Assembly (NCBI GenBank): GCA_017418275.1
Contig: JAFONX010000025.1
Coordinates: 44,600 to 108,599 of the forward strand
Origin: Candidatus Saccharimonadota bacterium
Lineage (GTDB): Bacteria; Patescibacteriota; Saccharimonadia; Saccharimonadales; Saccharimonadaceae
DNA: 64,000 nucleotides
Direction: 5' to 3'
Every line of letters starts with the position of its first letter. Within the stretch, counting starts at the first letter, position 1. The position numbers were made by a program, and so were the translations under genes. The notes beneath the pieces are model-generated. The model did no database searches. It was not told where the DNA came from and saw nothing but the letters and a program-made list of their open reading frames with translations. Shown here in pieces: positions 18,232-24,863 of the stretch.

Positions 18232-19266
18232 ATGGCTATTCTATTACAAATAATTCTCTTGGTTGTAGGTTTCGTCCTTCTGATAAAAGGCGCAGATATT
18301 TTTGTGGACGGCGCCAGCAGTACTGCGAAACATTTTGGAATGCCAAAGATCTTAATCGGTCTCACGATTGTTGCTTTCGGTACGTCTGCTCCAGAATTCG
18401 CTGTCAGCGTTAAATCACTCTTGGCCGGTTCGGGGGATATGATGGTTGGTAACGTCGTTGGTTCGAATATTCTAAACATTCTTCTTATTCTCGGTACCGC
18501 TTCGCTGATTCACTCGCTCCCAGTCAAAAATAGCACCCTCAAGAAAGAAATCCCCCTACTCATCCTTATAACCATTATGTTTGGTACCTTGATGTGCGAC
18601 AAGCTCTTTGGCTTCACGGACGCTAATTCTCTAACGCGTCAAGACGGTTTAGTGCTAACACTCGCCTTTGGTATCTTTATGTATTATCTCGTGGGCATGG
18701 TGCGTCGTCGCGCACGTCGCAAAGAAATTAATGCGAAGCTCGCTCTCGAGGGCAAGCCAGAGAAGTATAAACTCGTCGAAGACGATAACGTCGAGGTTAA
18801 GCCAATGAGCATTCAGAAGGCGATTGTCTTTATTATTCTTGGTATTGCTGGCATTATTATTGGTAGCAACTTTGTAGTAGACTCTGCGAGTGCAATTGCG
18901 CGTGCTTTGGGTGTTTCTGATGCCTTAATCGCGCTCACGATTGTTGCCTTTGGCACTTCTTTACCAGAACTTGTCACTTCTGTAGTAGCTGCCCGCAAAG
19001 GCGAATGTGATATCGCGATTGGCAATGTCGTCGGCTCAAATATCTTCAATATTGGCATCGTGGCAGGCATTCCGATTCTGCTTTTGGGAGGCGTGAGCGA
19101 CATGACCTCGTTCACTTATGTCGATGTTGCGGTTATGTTGCTTGCGACGCTCTTGTTGTTTGTCTTCACGTTTAAAGATCGTCATGTGGGTAAGTTTGAA
19201 GGCGCAATCTTTTTGCTTGTCTTCTTGGCGTATTACGGCTACACTATTGCGCAAGCTTTAATTTGA
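18232..19266 (+). CDS. CaCA-family calcium/sodium antiporter (YrbG-like)
   Basis: A 344-residue membrane protein with two inverted halves, each carrying the alpha-repeat of the cation/Ca2+ exchanger superfamily: GLTIVAFGTSAPEFAVS with GNVVGSNILNI, and ALTIVAFGTSLPELVTS with GNVVGSNIFNI. The acidic and Asn residues of these repeats bind the cation. Ten or so helices and the length agree with bacterial YrbG-type proteins. It would export Ca2+ in exchange for Na+ or H+. A TAAAAT -10 (18218-18223, extended by TG) is 8 nt from the ATG, so expression is probably leaderless. The 3' end overlaps the convergent VanY-like gene by 9 nt. Confidence 0.93.
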   Translation: MAILLQIILLVVGFVLLIKGADIFVDGASSTAKHFGMPKILIGLTIVAFGTSAPEFAVSVKSLLAGSGDMMVGNVVGSNILNILLILGTASLIHSLPVKNSTLKKEIPLLILITIMFGTLMCDKLFGFTDANSLTRQDGLVLTLAFGIFMYYLVGMVRRRARRKEINAKLALEGKPEKYKLVEDDNVEVKPMSIQKAIVFIILGIAGIIIGSNFVVDSASAIARALGVSDALIALTIVAFGTSLPELVTSVVAARKGECDIAIGNVVGSNIFNIGIVAGIPILLLGGVSDMTSFTYVDVAVMLLATLLLFVFTFKDRHVGKFEGAIFLLVFLAYYGYTIAQALI

Positions 19267-20355
19267 AGCCTCAAGTAACGTTATATAGTATTCATCATAG
19301 CTTAGTCCAGAATCCTTAACTTGCTGGGCTAATTCTTTGCCAACATATCGGTAATGCCAGGCCTCTTCGGCAAAGCGGCTGTATTTTTCTTGTGATTCTT
19401 GGTAACGCCAGATAAAGCCATATTCCTGTGCGTGTTCTTTTAGCCAAGTAAACTCTTTAGAATAAGCAAAAGTGCCGTTATGTGGCGTCTTGACGTCTAA
19501 TGCGAGTCCAGTGTGATGTTCGGAGAATCCCGGTTTTGCGACATGGCTTTCGCAATAGGCTTGGCCATACTGGGCACACTGCGCATTAAATACGGATTGT
19601 TGTTCAGCAACGCTGCGGTAAGCTGAATTGATTTCAAAAATTAAACCCTCTGCTTTGGCGGCGGCTTGCATTTCTTTGAAAGCTTCAAAGGCTTCTTGAT
19701 TTAAGCGATAACCGTTACCTGCGTCGACTAAGTTCTCTGGCTCAAAATCTTCCGAAACGGCATAATTCTTGTTTACGAGCATGTCTATAGAAAAACTACT
19801 GCGCGTTTCATCTGCTTCGTATTCTGGTAAATCTAGGTTGTTTGCGACTTCATAGACGGCTTCCTGAATATCGCCTTCAATCGCTAAGTATCTATCTAGA
19901 TCTTTTAATCTAGCGTAGCTTTTTGCGAAATAATCTTGTAAATGATCAATATGCTCGCGTTCGGATAGGAGAGTTATTTCGCTTTCCGAAAAACGCTCAA
20001 ATATAAAATTTATATCATCTGGCGCATATTTTTTATCTAGAAAAGCGTTGGTAAGTGGCAGGAAATTATTAATCTCATGATAATTAATCTGTAGGTAGTC
20101 CTCGTAATGGTTTACTTGGTATTCTGGCGCCATCAGGATCTTACCTAAAGTCTCATTGAAACCTAAATCGCGCACTGTTTCGTACATGTCCTGCTTGAGA
20201 ATATATTCGGCAAACTCTCGGCTATAACCCAAATTTTCGATTGTATTGCGGCGGCTAATCTTAATGCCTAGGGGAACACCAAAGCCGATCCCGGCCGCCA
20301 ATAATACAAGCGTCGTGAAAAGTAAGATTTTGAGCCAACTAACACGCTTTCGCAT
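19258..20355 (-). CDS. D-Ala-D-Ala carboxypeptidase, VanY/LdcB family
   Basis: A 365-residue exported or membrane-anchored peptidase. One hydrophobic segment (ILLFTTLVLLAAGIGFGV) near the N-terminus serves as signal or anchor, followed by ~200 residues of linker and helical region. The C-terminal zinc peptidase domain shows SEHHTGLALDVK and EAWHYRYVG, the metal-binding His and Asp set of M15B enzymes. It should trim the terminal D-Ala from peptidoglycan stems. The start was moved from a more upstream ATG (20370) to 20355 because TATAAT (20362-20367 on this strand) lies 6 nt before it. The end overlaps the antiporter gene by 9 nt. Confidence 0.9.
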   Translation of the reverse strand: MRKRVSWLKILLFTTLVLLAAGIGFGVPLGIKISRRNTIENLGYSREFAEYILKQDMYETVRDLGFNETLGKILMAPEYQVNHYEDYLQINYHEINNFLPLTNAFLDKKYAPDDINFIFERFSESEITLLSEREHIDHLQDYFAKSYARLKDLDRYLAIEGDIQEAVYEVANNLDLPEYEADETRSSFSIDMLVNKNYAVSEDFEPENLVDAGNGYRLNQEAFEAFKEMQAAAKAEGLIFEINSAYRSVAEQQSVFNAQCAQYGQAYCESHVAKPGFSEHHTGLALDVKTPHNGTFAYSKEFTWLKEHAQEYGFIWRYQESQEKYSRFAEEAWHYRYVGKELAQQVKDSGLSYDEYYITLLEASN

Positions 20356-20373
20356 AACTCTATTATACAAAAG

Positions 20374-20398
20374 AAAAAACCGTCACGGTATGTGACGG
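20374..20398 (-). terminator. Minus-strand intrinsic terminator
   Basis: CCGTCAC and GTGACGG form a 7-bp stem, and on the minus strand the hairpin is followed by six T residues. It ends a transcript arriving from the right, just before the promoter of the VanY-like gene, and implies a minus-strand transcription unit to its right. Confidence 0.8.
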
Positions 20399-20424
20399 CT
20401 AGGGGTAAAGATGGTGCGATTAGC

Positions 20425-20487
20425 TCAAGATATCCGGGCGAACCTCCTTCTGGAGGAAGAACATCGACATTTCGTCTGGACCGACAT
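20425..20487 (-). CDS. Possible 20-residue Cys/Arg-rich peptide or small RNA
   Basis: The minus-strand terminator at 20374-20398 needs a transcript. Within 20399-20535 the minus strand can fold (CGTCTG with CAGACG at about 20472-20500, CCTCC-AGAA-GGAGG near 20441-20454) and contains a 20-codon frame, MSVQTKCRCSSSRRRFARIS. No clear promoter or Shine-Dalgarno was found. It may be a small noncoding RNA, a small basic peptide gene or decayed sequence at the edge of the surface-protein stump. Confidence 0.25.
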   Translation of the reverse strand: MSVQTKCRCSSSRRRFARIS

Positions 20488-20535
20488 GGCAGCCTACAGA
20501 CGGGGCGGTTCTTTCGATACGAATCTTGGCTTCCG

Positions 20536-20793
20536 GAAAACGCTAACGTTTCTACGACAAGCCCAAGTATTAAGGCTATCGGCACAACTTCGGGTATTGG
20601 TGTCTATAAGGATCTTGGTAAATTTAAGTTTTATGACGGCATTATCACGGCTAGCACTTCGGCTATTCCGCGCGATAATATTACAACCGACGTTGAACAT
20701 CTCTACGAGCCAACCTTCCACACGGATGCTTACGGTAACGATGTCTGCATCTTAACCTGGATGCGCGATTTACCAAGCCAACCAGGCAACTAG
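20536..20793 (+). pseudogene. 3' stump of a giant beta-helix surface-protein gene
   Basis: From GAAAACGC at 20536 to the TAG at 20791-20793 the sequence encodes about 85 residues closely similar to the C-terminus of the 2,890-residue protein at 41328-50000: TTSGIGVYKDLGKFKFYDG, STSAIPRD, TTDVEHLYEPTFHTDA and the terminal LPSQPGN. By eye roughly four fifths of the bases agree, and many differences are in third codon positions. The homology starts abruptly and stops at the stop codon. The frame is open upstream to 20392 but that part has no similarity to the giant protein. No start signal was seen. Confidence 0.85.
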
Positions 20794-20932
20794 TGAAAGA
20801 TGCAAAAACGGATCTTTAGGTTCATCTTATGTTGGAGTTAGGTGGGTATTGACAATCTATAGATAGGATTTGAAAATGAAAATAAGCTACGAATGCGCTG
20901 CAATTAAAACATAAGTTTAAGAAAGGAATAGA

Positions 20933-21466
20933 ATGGAGCAAGACATAACCACTACGATGCCAGTTATCGATAGTAATAAGCAAAAAGGCGGAAAAGGATT
21001 AAAAATTACTACAACAATTTCCCTTATTGTGGCGATTTGCGGTATTGGCTTTGGTGCTTATGGTATGGTACGGAGTTTGCAAAAAGACAGTCAAATTGCT
21101 AGTCTGAAGACGCAATTAGAAAAATATGAAGATACTGGTACGGAAGAATTGTCCCAGGTGGTACCGGACGGTTATCTCGCAGTCTTCCATGGTGGTGTCG
21201 GCGAAATTACGCATGAAACTTATATCTATAAGGACAATAATGGGCAAGGTAACTATGGCTTTACATATATCAATACTACTAGTACTACAAAATCTTGGGG
21301 TAGTTCAGAATGGAAAACTACAATAACTAAACGTGGCTCATTTGATTGGACTGATGGTGCTTTTGTTGTAGCGCAAGAAAATGGTGCATATTCATATGTA
21401 ACTATTCCGAACAGTGACAAGACTTATAGCATTGAGGAATTCCAAAATATGTTCCTTATGAACTAA
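20933..21466 (+). CDS. Membrane-anchored hypothetical surface protein
   Basis: A 177-residue protein with a short cytoplasmic Lys/Thr-rich start, one membrane helix at ~residues 27-47, a short coiled-coil-like stretch (SLQKDSQIASLKTQLEKYE) and an outer beta-rich domain with VPDGYLAVFHGG and Gly/Thr/Tyr-rich strands. Family not recognised. The Shine-Dalgarno is AAGGAAT, about 6 nt before the ATG. A TTGACA at about 20850 may be its -35. It lies alone between the surface-protein stump and tRNA-Ile2. The next 170 nt (21467-21634) show no gene I can support. Confidence 0.65.
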   Translation: MEQDITTTMPVIDSNKQKGGKGLKITTTISLIVAICGIGFGAYGMVRSLQKDSQIASLKTQLEKYEDTGTEELSQVVPDGYLAVFHGGVGEITHETYIYKDNNGQGNYGFTYINTTSTTKSWGSSEWKTTITKRGSFDWTDGAFVVAQENGAYSYVTIPNSDKTYSIEEFQNMFLMN

Positions 21467-21634
21467 ATTTGCTACTAAAAACAGCCAAAATGCCGGGCAG
21501 CTGGGTAGCGGCTTTCTGTGAAAGCCTTGGGGTGCTGGCGTCGCCTCGGAAAACAGCGAAAGAATTCGCATTTTTGCTCGGCTCCTGGCTCGCGTGAACC
21601 TACGGTTCGCTCCCATCCGCCCTCGAGCACGGCA

Positions 21635-21658
21635 ATAAAAAACACCTTATAGGTGTTT
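21635..21658 (-). terminator. Terminator of the tRNA-Ile2 transcript
   Basis: AAACACC and GGTGTTT form a stem. On the minus strand it is followed by a T-run. It lies just downstream of tRNA-Ile2. Confidence 0.75.
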
Positions 21659-21668
21659 CTTCTTGTCG

Positions 21669-21744
21669 TGGTGGGGGCAGCTGGATTTGAACCAGCGACC
21701 AATCGGTTATGAGCCGACTGCTCTAACCGCTGAGCTATGCCCCC
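21669..21744 (-). tRNA. tRNA-Ile2 (CAU, lysidine-modified)
   Basis: The acceptor GGGGGCA pairs with TGCCCCC, followed by A and encoded CCA. The anticodon loop CTCATAA has anticodon CAT. The D-arm and the stretch GGTCGCTGGTTCAA match E. coli tRNA-Ile2 much better than elongator tRNA-Met, so this is most likely the AUA-reading isoleucine tRNA whose C34 is turned into lysidine by TilS (gene at 55129-55983). Confidence 0.85.
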
Positions 21745-21820
21745 AGCGATGTAATTATTGTATCACAGATAAGGAGAACAGTGGGAAGCTTAGAGCTAGA
21801 TATAGTGATATAATATGCTT

Positions 21821-22237
21821 ATGAATAAAGTGGTCACGAAAGTACGTCGCTTTTTCTATCATCTTAAAACTGATTATCTGACCGCAAGCAATATCGTGGA
21901 AATTCTAGTCCTAATTATCTGCCTGTGGTCTACTTTTGGTGCAATCAACTCTATGTCGCGCAACTGGCAACTCAAACAGAAACTTCAGGATAAGAAACTT
22001 GAGGCTCAGCGCGTATCACTCGAGGTGGATAAACTGAAGCTCGAGCAACAGTATCTAAGGACTGACGAATATAAGGAACTGATGGCACGCTCCAAGGGCG
22101 GCATGATGGAGGAAGGCGAAACGATGGTGATCTTGCCGAGAAACTCCGAAGAGGCTAAAAATGCACACAAAGAAGACGCGAGCGCGCAAATTGTCGAAAA
22201 AAGTAATTTCGAGCAATGGCTAGACCTGCTTTTCTAG
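21821..22237 (+). CDS. FtsB/DivIC-like septum formation initiator
   Basis: A 138-residue single-pass membrane protein. A cytoplasmic basic stretch precedes a helix at ~25-42 (NIVEILVLIICLWSTFGA), then an outer coiled coil (KQKLQDKKLEAQRVSLEVDK) and YLRTDEYKELMARSKGGMMEEGETMVILP, the pattern of the FtsB/DivIC family (an ARxxxG-like turn and a GE motif). It would join the divisome with FtsL/FtsQ-type partners. A -10 TATAAT (21809-21814, extended by TG) ends immediately before an ATG at 21815 but 6 nt before the ATG at 21821, so the second ATG is the likely leaderless start. Confidence 0.8.
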   Translation: MNKVVTKVRRFFYHLKTDYLTASNIVEILVLIICLWSTFGAINSMSRNWQLKQKLQDKKLEAQRVSLEVDKLKLEQQYLRTDEYKELMARSKGGMMEEGETMVILPRNSEEAKNAHKEDASAQIVEKSNFEQWLDLLF

Positions 22238-22241
22238 ACGC

Positions 22242-22268
22242 TTGACAAAGCACGGGGAATGCTATAAT
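22242..22268 (+). promoter_or_regulatory. tRNA-fMet promoter
   Basis: TTGACA (22242-22247) and TATAAT (22263-22268) with a short 15-nt spacer, 13 nt upstream of the mature tRNA 5' end. Confidence 0.75.
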
Positions 22269-22281
22269 ATACTACATATAT

Positions 22282-22358
22282 CGCGGGGTAGAGCAGCCCG
22301 GTAGCTCGTCTGGCCCATAACCAGAAGGTCGTTGGTTCAAATCCAACCCCCGCCACCA
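22282..22358 (+). tRNA. Initiator tRNA-fMet (CAU)
   Basis: The D-arm GAGCAGCCCGGTAGCTC, anticodon loop CCCATAA, variable region AGGTC and T-arm closely follow E. coli tRNA-fMet. The first base pair is broken, as expected for an initiator, but as C1 against C72 instead of the usual C1-A72. Anticodon stem pairs next to the loop are TGG/CCA, not GGG/CCC. CCA is encoded. Confidence 0.92.
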
Positions 22359-22371
22359 TGTTAAGAATCAA

Positions 22372-22392
22372 ACGCCATCCGGCGTCTTTTTT
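22372..22392 (+). terminator. Terminator after tRNA-fMet
   Basis: ACGCC and GGCGT form a short stem around ATCC, followed by six T residues. Confidence 0.8.
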
Positions 22393-22417
22393 ATTTCTTT
22401 ACTTATAGCAATTAAAA

Positions 22418-22472
22418 AAGTCTCTACATCTATACCTCGAACTACTAAAAGCGAAATATAAATGCAGAGACT
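22418..22472 (-). terminator. Terminator of the 24.8-22.5 kb operon
   Basis: Arms AGTCTCTACAT (22419-22429) and ATGCAGAGACT (22462-22472) pair with one mismatch around a 32-nt loop. On the minus strand the hairpin is followed by a T-run. Confidence 0.7.
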
Positions 22473-22476
22473 GTTT

Positions 22477-23838
22477 CTAGCTATTCATTAAATCTTCGCA
22501 ACAATTCTGAACAATCATTGACCATTCGTTTTCAGGATGTGGCACTGCGTAAATTTCTCTAATTGTCATACTGTAACGAAGCGCCATTGACAGTTCTTGC
22601 GCGATGAGCGGAGCATTTGGCGCCATGATAGTTGCACCAAGGAACAACCCTCTTTTGTCGCAAATCATCTTAATAAAGCCAGAACGGTAATTTGAGGTGA
22701 TCGAGGCATTACAGAAAAGAGGGCGGATTACCTTTTTATACTTGCGATCAGACCTAATACAATCGTCTTCTGTTAGCCCTACAACAGCGACAGCTGGATA
22801 CAAATTCGTAGTACGCATTAAGCCGAGATAATCTACTATCTCTTTAGACTTTCCGATAATATGTGTAGCGGCAATCCTCGCCTCAAGCTTCGCTTTTGTA
22901 CTAGAACTATGACCACCAATAACGTCACCACACGCAAAAATATTCTTGACGTTAGTTCTCATGTCGGGACCAACCTTGATGCCTTCGTGAGAGTATTTAA
23001 CTTTGGCGTTTTCGAGACCAATATCTACATTTGGTGCCGAACCGGTACATAGTACCACTTCGTCCGCCTTTACGCTCTTTTCTTGACCGCCACGGATGAA
23101 AACGATCTTCTTTGCGCTATCTGCTTTTTCGATTGCGATTACGCGTGATTGAGTTAAGACTTTGATATTGTCTTTTGTGAAGATTTCTTCGAGTACCTGA
23201 CCGACCTCTTCGTCTTCTTGCGGAAGAACGCGCACGGCTAAATCTGCAATTGTGACATCGCAACCCATTTCGGAAAAGTATTGTGCTACTTCACAACCGG
23301 TTGCGCCTGCGCCAACCACAAAAACGGATTTTGGTGGCCTAAGGATATAAGGCACATTTTCTGGTAACCAGTAATCAAGATTCTTTGGGATTTTAATGCC
23401 TGTATCAAGGATGGAAGCGCCAGTCGCGATTAAGATGTTTTTAGCTTTGATGGATTCTTCGCCGACGCTGATTTCGTGCGCGGACAACAGATGAGCTTGT
23501 CCATCAATGCAAGTGATTTTGTCTTCGGTATAAACGGATTCGTCGTCTGCGCCAGCGCGCTTCATAGCGAAGTTTTTCCAGTTGTTGACGGTTGGATAAT
23601 TATAACGCAAGGCGTTGCTTGAAAGGCCTAATTTGGCGGCTTTCTTAGTCTCGTGCAAAAGTTGTGAGACATAGCTCAAGGCGCCCATCGGAATATCGCT
23701 GTAATTGAGGCTAGAGCCGCCCCATTTGTCACTCTCGATAATCGCTACAGAAAGACCTGCTTCATTAGCAAGAAAAGCCGCTTCGCTACCCGCGTCGCCA
23801 CTACCAATGATTGCTAAATCGTAATCAAATCTCGCCAT
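22477..23838 (-). CDS. Flavoprotein of the disulfide-reductase family without redox cysteines
   Basis: A 453-residue member of the pyridine nucleotide-disulfide oxidoreductase family (dihydrolipoamide dehydrogenase/mercuric reductase type). FAD site LAIIGSGDAGSEAA, NAD(P) site SVFVVGAGATGCEVAQYFSE, the second FAD motif NIFACGDVIGG and a dimerisation domain are present. The redox motif, normally GGTCLNxGCIPSK, reads GGSSLNYSDIP: Ser43 and Asp48 replace both cysteines. The C-terminal catalytic His-Glu region is altered too (PHPENEW). It cannot be a disulfide reductase and may be an NAD(P)H oxidase, quinone reductase or a regulator. It is the last gene of a three-gene operon, 3 nt behind the previous gene. 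Confidence 0.88.
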   Translation of the reverse strand: MARFDYDLAIIGSGDAGSEAAFLANEAGLSVAIIESDKWGGSSLNYSDIPMGALSYVSQLLHETKKAAKLGLSSNALRYNYPTVNNWKNFAMKRAGADDESVYTEDKITCIDGQAHLLSAHEISVGEESIKAKNILIATGASILDTGIKIPKNLDYWLPENVPYILRPPKSVFVVGAGATGCEVAQYFSEMGCDVTIADLAVRVLPQEDEEVGQVLEEIFTKDNIKVLTQSRVIAIEKADSAKKIVFIRGGQEKSVKADEVVLCTGSAPNVDIGLENAKVKYSHEGIKVGPDMRTNVKNIFACGDVIGGHSSSTKAKLEARIAATHIIGKSKEIVDYLGLMRTTNLYPAVAVVGLTEDDCIRSDRKYKKVIRPLFCNASITSNYRSGFIKMICDKRGLFLGATIMAPNAPLIAQELSMALRYSMTIREIYAVPHPENEWSMIVQNCCEDLMNS

Positions 23839-23841
23839 ATC

Positions 23842-24093
23842 TTATATAATTTTATCATAATTTTCGTAGGCATAAGCAATATCAGCGTTGAGAGGCTTGA
23901 GCTGATTAATAGTCTGAATGCGTATATCCTCCTCGGTGATAGTGTCTTTGCTGGCTGCCCATTTGTCTACTGCGCTAGCTGCAAGCTCTGCGATTTGTTC
24001 GAGCCAACCTTGCGGCAAGCCCAAGCCTGCGCCGTGTTGAATAATATTTTGTTTTACTTTATCGTGTGAATATTCGTAATAATCTTCTTCCAT
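23842..24093 (-). CDS. Small hypothetical protein
   Basis: An 83-residue acidic, helical protein with several aromatic residues (EEDYYEYSHDKVKQNI, LPQGWLEQIAELAASAVDKWA). Not recognised. It sits between a membrane protein and a flavoprotein with gaps of 1 and 3 nt, so translation is surely coupled, and it may be a partner of one of them. Confidence 0.7.
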   Translation of the reverse strand: MEEDYYEYSHDKVKQNIIQHGAGLGLPQGWLEQIAELAASAVDKWAASKDTITEEDIRIQTINQLKPLNADIAYAYENYDKII

Positions 24094-24094
24094 G

Positions 24095-24787
24095 CTAGAA
24101 TACCCAGAAACTTAAAACGGTTACCGCGAGCGTAATAAAGCCCCAACCTGAAAAATGTTTCAAAAATGCCTTGTTGTTAACACGCCACTTTTGTATCTCT
24201 ACTACATTGTTGCCGTTACGAATGCGTGTCTTCAGAATGACGAGCGGCAGGATTGTAAGGGCGGTATAAAGCAGTAATCCGACAATCTGCCAAAAGCCAC
24301 TCAAGCTAAGAATACCATAGGCCGCAACTACGTAAAGCGATAAGCTAATTGGCGCTTCGGCGAAACTGCTTAAGATTCCGAGCGAAAAAGCCTCAATCGC
24401 GTCGTCGGTTTCGCGAGCGCGTTTTCCGATGAATTTCGCGAAGGAACGCGGTAGCCAAAGTTCGGTACGACTGCCTTTGCGGAAATAAAAACGCCACATT
24501 ACGATCGAGCTTACAAAGAGGATGCCAACGAGTACCATTAAGGCATGCTTAGCGTCAAAATTGCCATCAAATAATACGCCCAGAATAAATGCAATCGCGC
24601 CGACAGAAAGGAAACTAATTGCGGCTGTGCCTACAATATAACTCTTAGCGAGAATATTTGTCTTGCGGCGACGATGTTTGCCGATGCTGGCGTGAAAAAG
24701 TAAAATCAAGGCTCCAAAACTGAGTTGCAAAGTCGCCTGTGTTACCCCCGCGAGCAGAATGATCGCGATATTCATGAAATCGCTCAT
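24095..24787 (-). CDS. Six-helix membrane protein, possibly DsbD/LysE-like
   Basis: A 230-residue integral membrane protein with about six helices. The pattern (short helices, LSSFAEAPISLSLYVVAAYG in the middle, two halves) resembles small thiol-transfer (CcdA/DsbD) or LysE-type membrane proteins, but the family is not certain and no paired cysteines are seen. Cotranscribed with a redox-dead flavoprotein, so an electron-transfer role is conceivable. A TAAAAT box (extended by TG) lies 6 nt before the ATG, marking a leaderless start of the operon. Confidence 0.6.
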   Translation of the reverse strand: MSDFMNIAIILLAGVTQATLQLSFGALILLFHASIGKHRRRKTNILAKSYIVGTAAISFLSVGAIAFILGVLFDGNFDAKHALMVLVGILFVSSIVMWRFYFRKGSRTELWLPRSFAKFIGKRARETDDAIEAFSLGILSSFAEAPISLSLYVVAAYGILSLSGFWQIVGLLLYTALTILPLVILKTRIRNGNNVVEIQKWRVNNKAFLKHFSGWGFITLAVTVLSFWVF

Positions 24788-24863
24788 GATTAAATTTTAG
24801 CATATTTGCAAAAACATTACACTTATGCTTGGCGCTTTTCTGGGGCTCATATATGATACTGGC

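Noticed and set aside
20411..20755. Open frame of 114 residues on the plus strand across the stump region
   Set aside because: It runs out of phase through the part that matches the giant protein, where the other frame is clearly the coding one. No promoter or good Shine-Dalgarno supports it.
21475..21702. Two 74-75-residue frames on the minus strand near tRNA-Ile2
   Set aside because: One reads through the tRNA gene itself (the familiar NPAAPT-type shadow of a tRNA T-arm) and the other through a GC-rich spacer. No start signals or protein-like composition.
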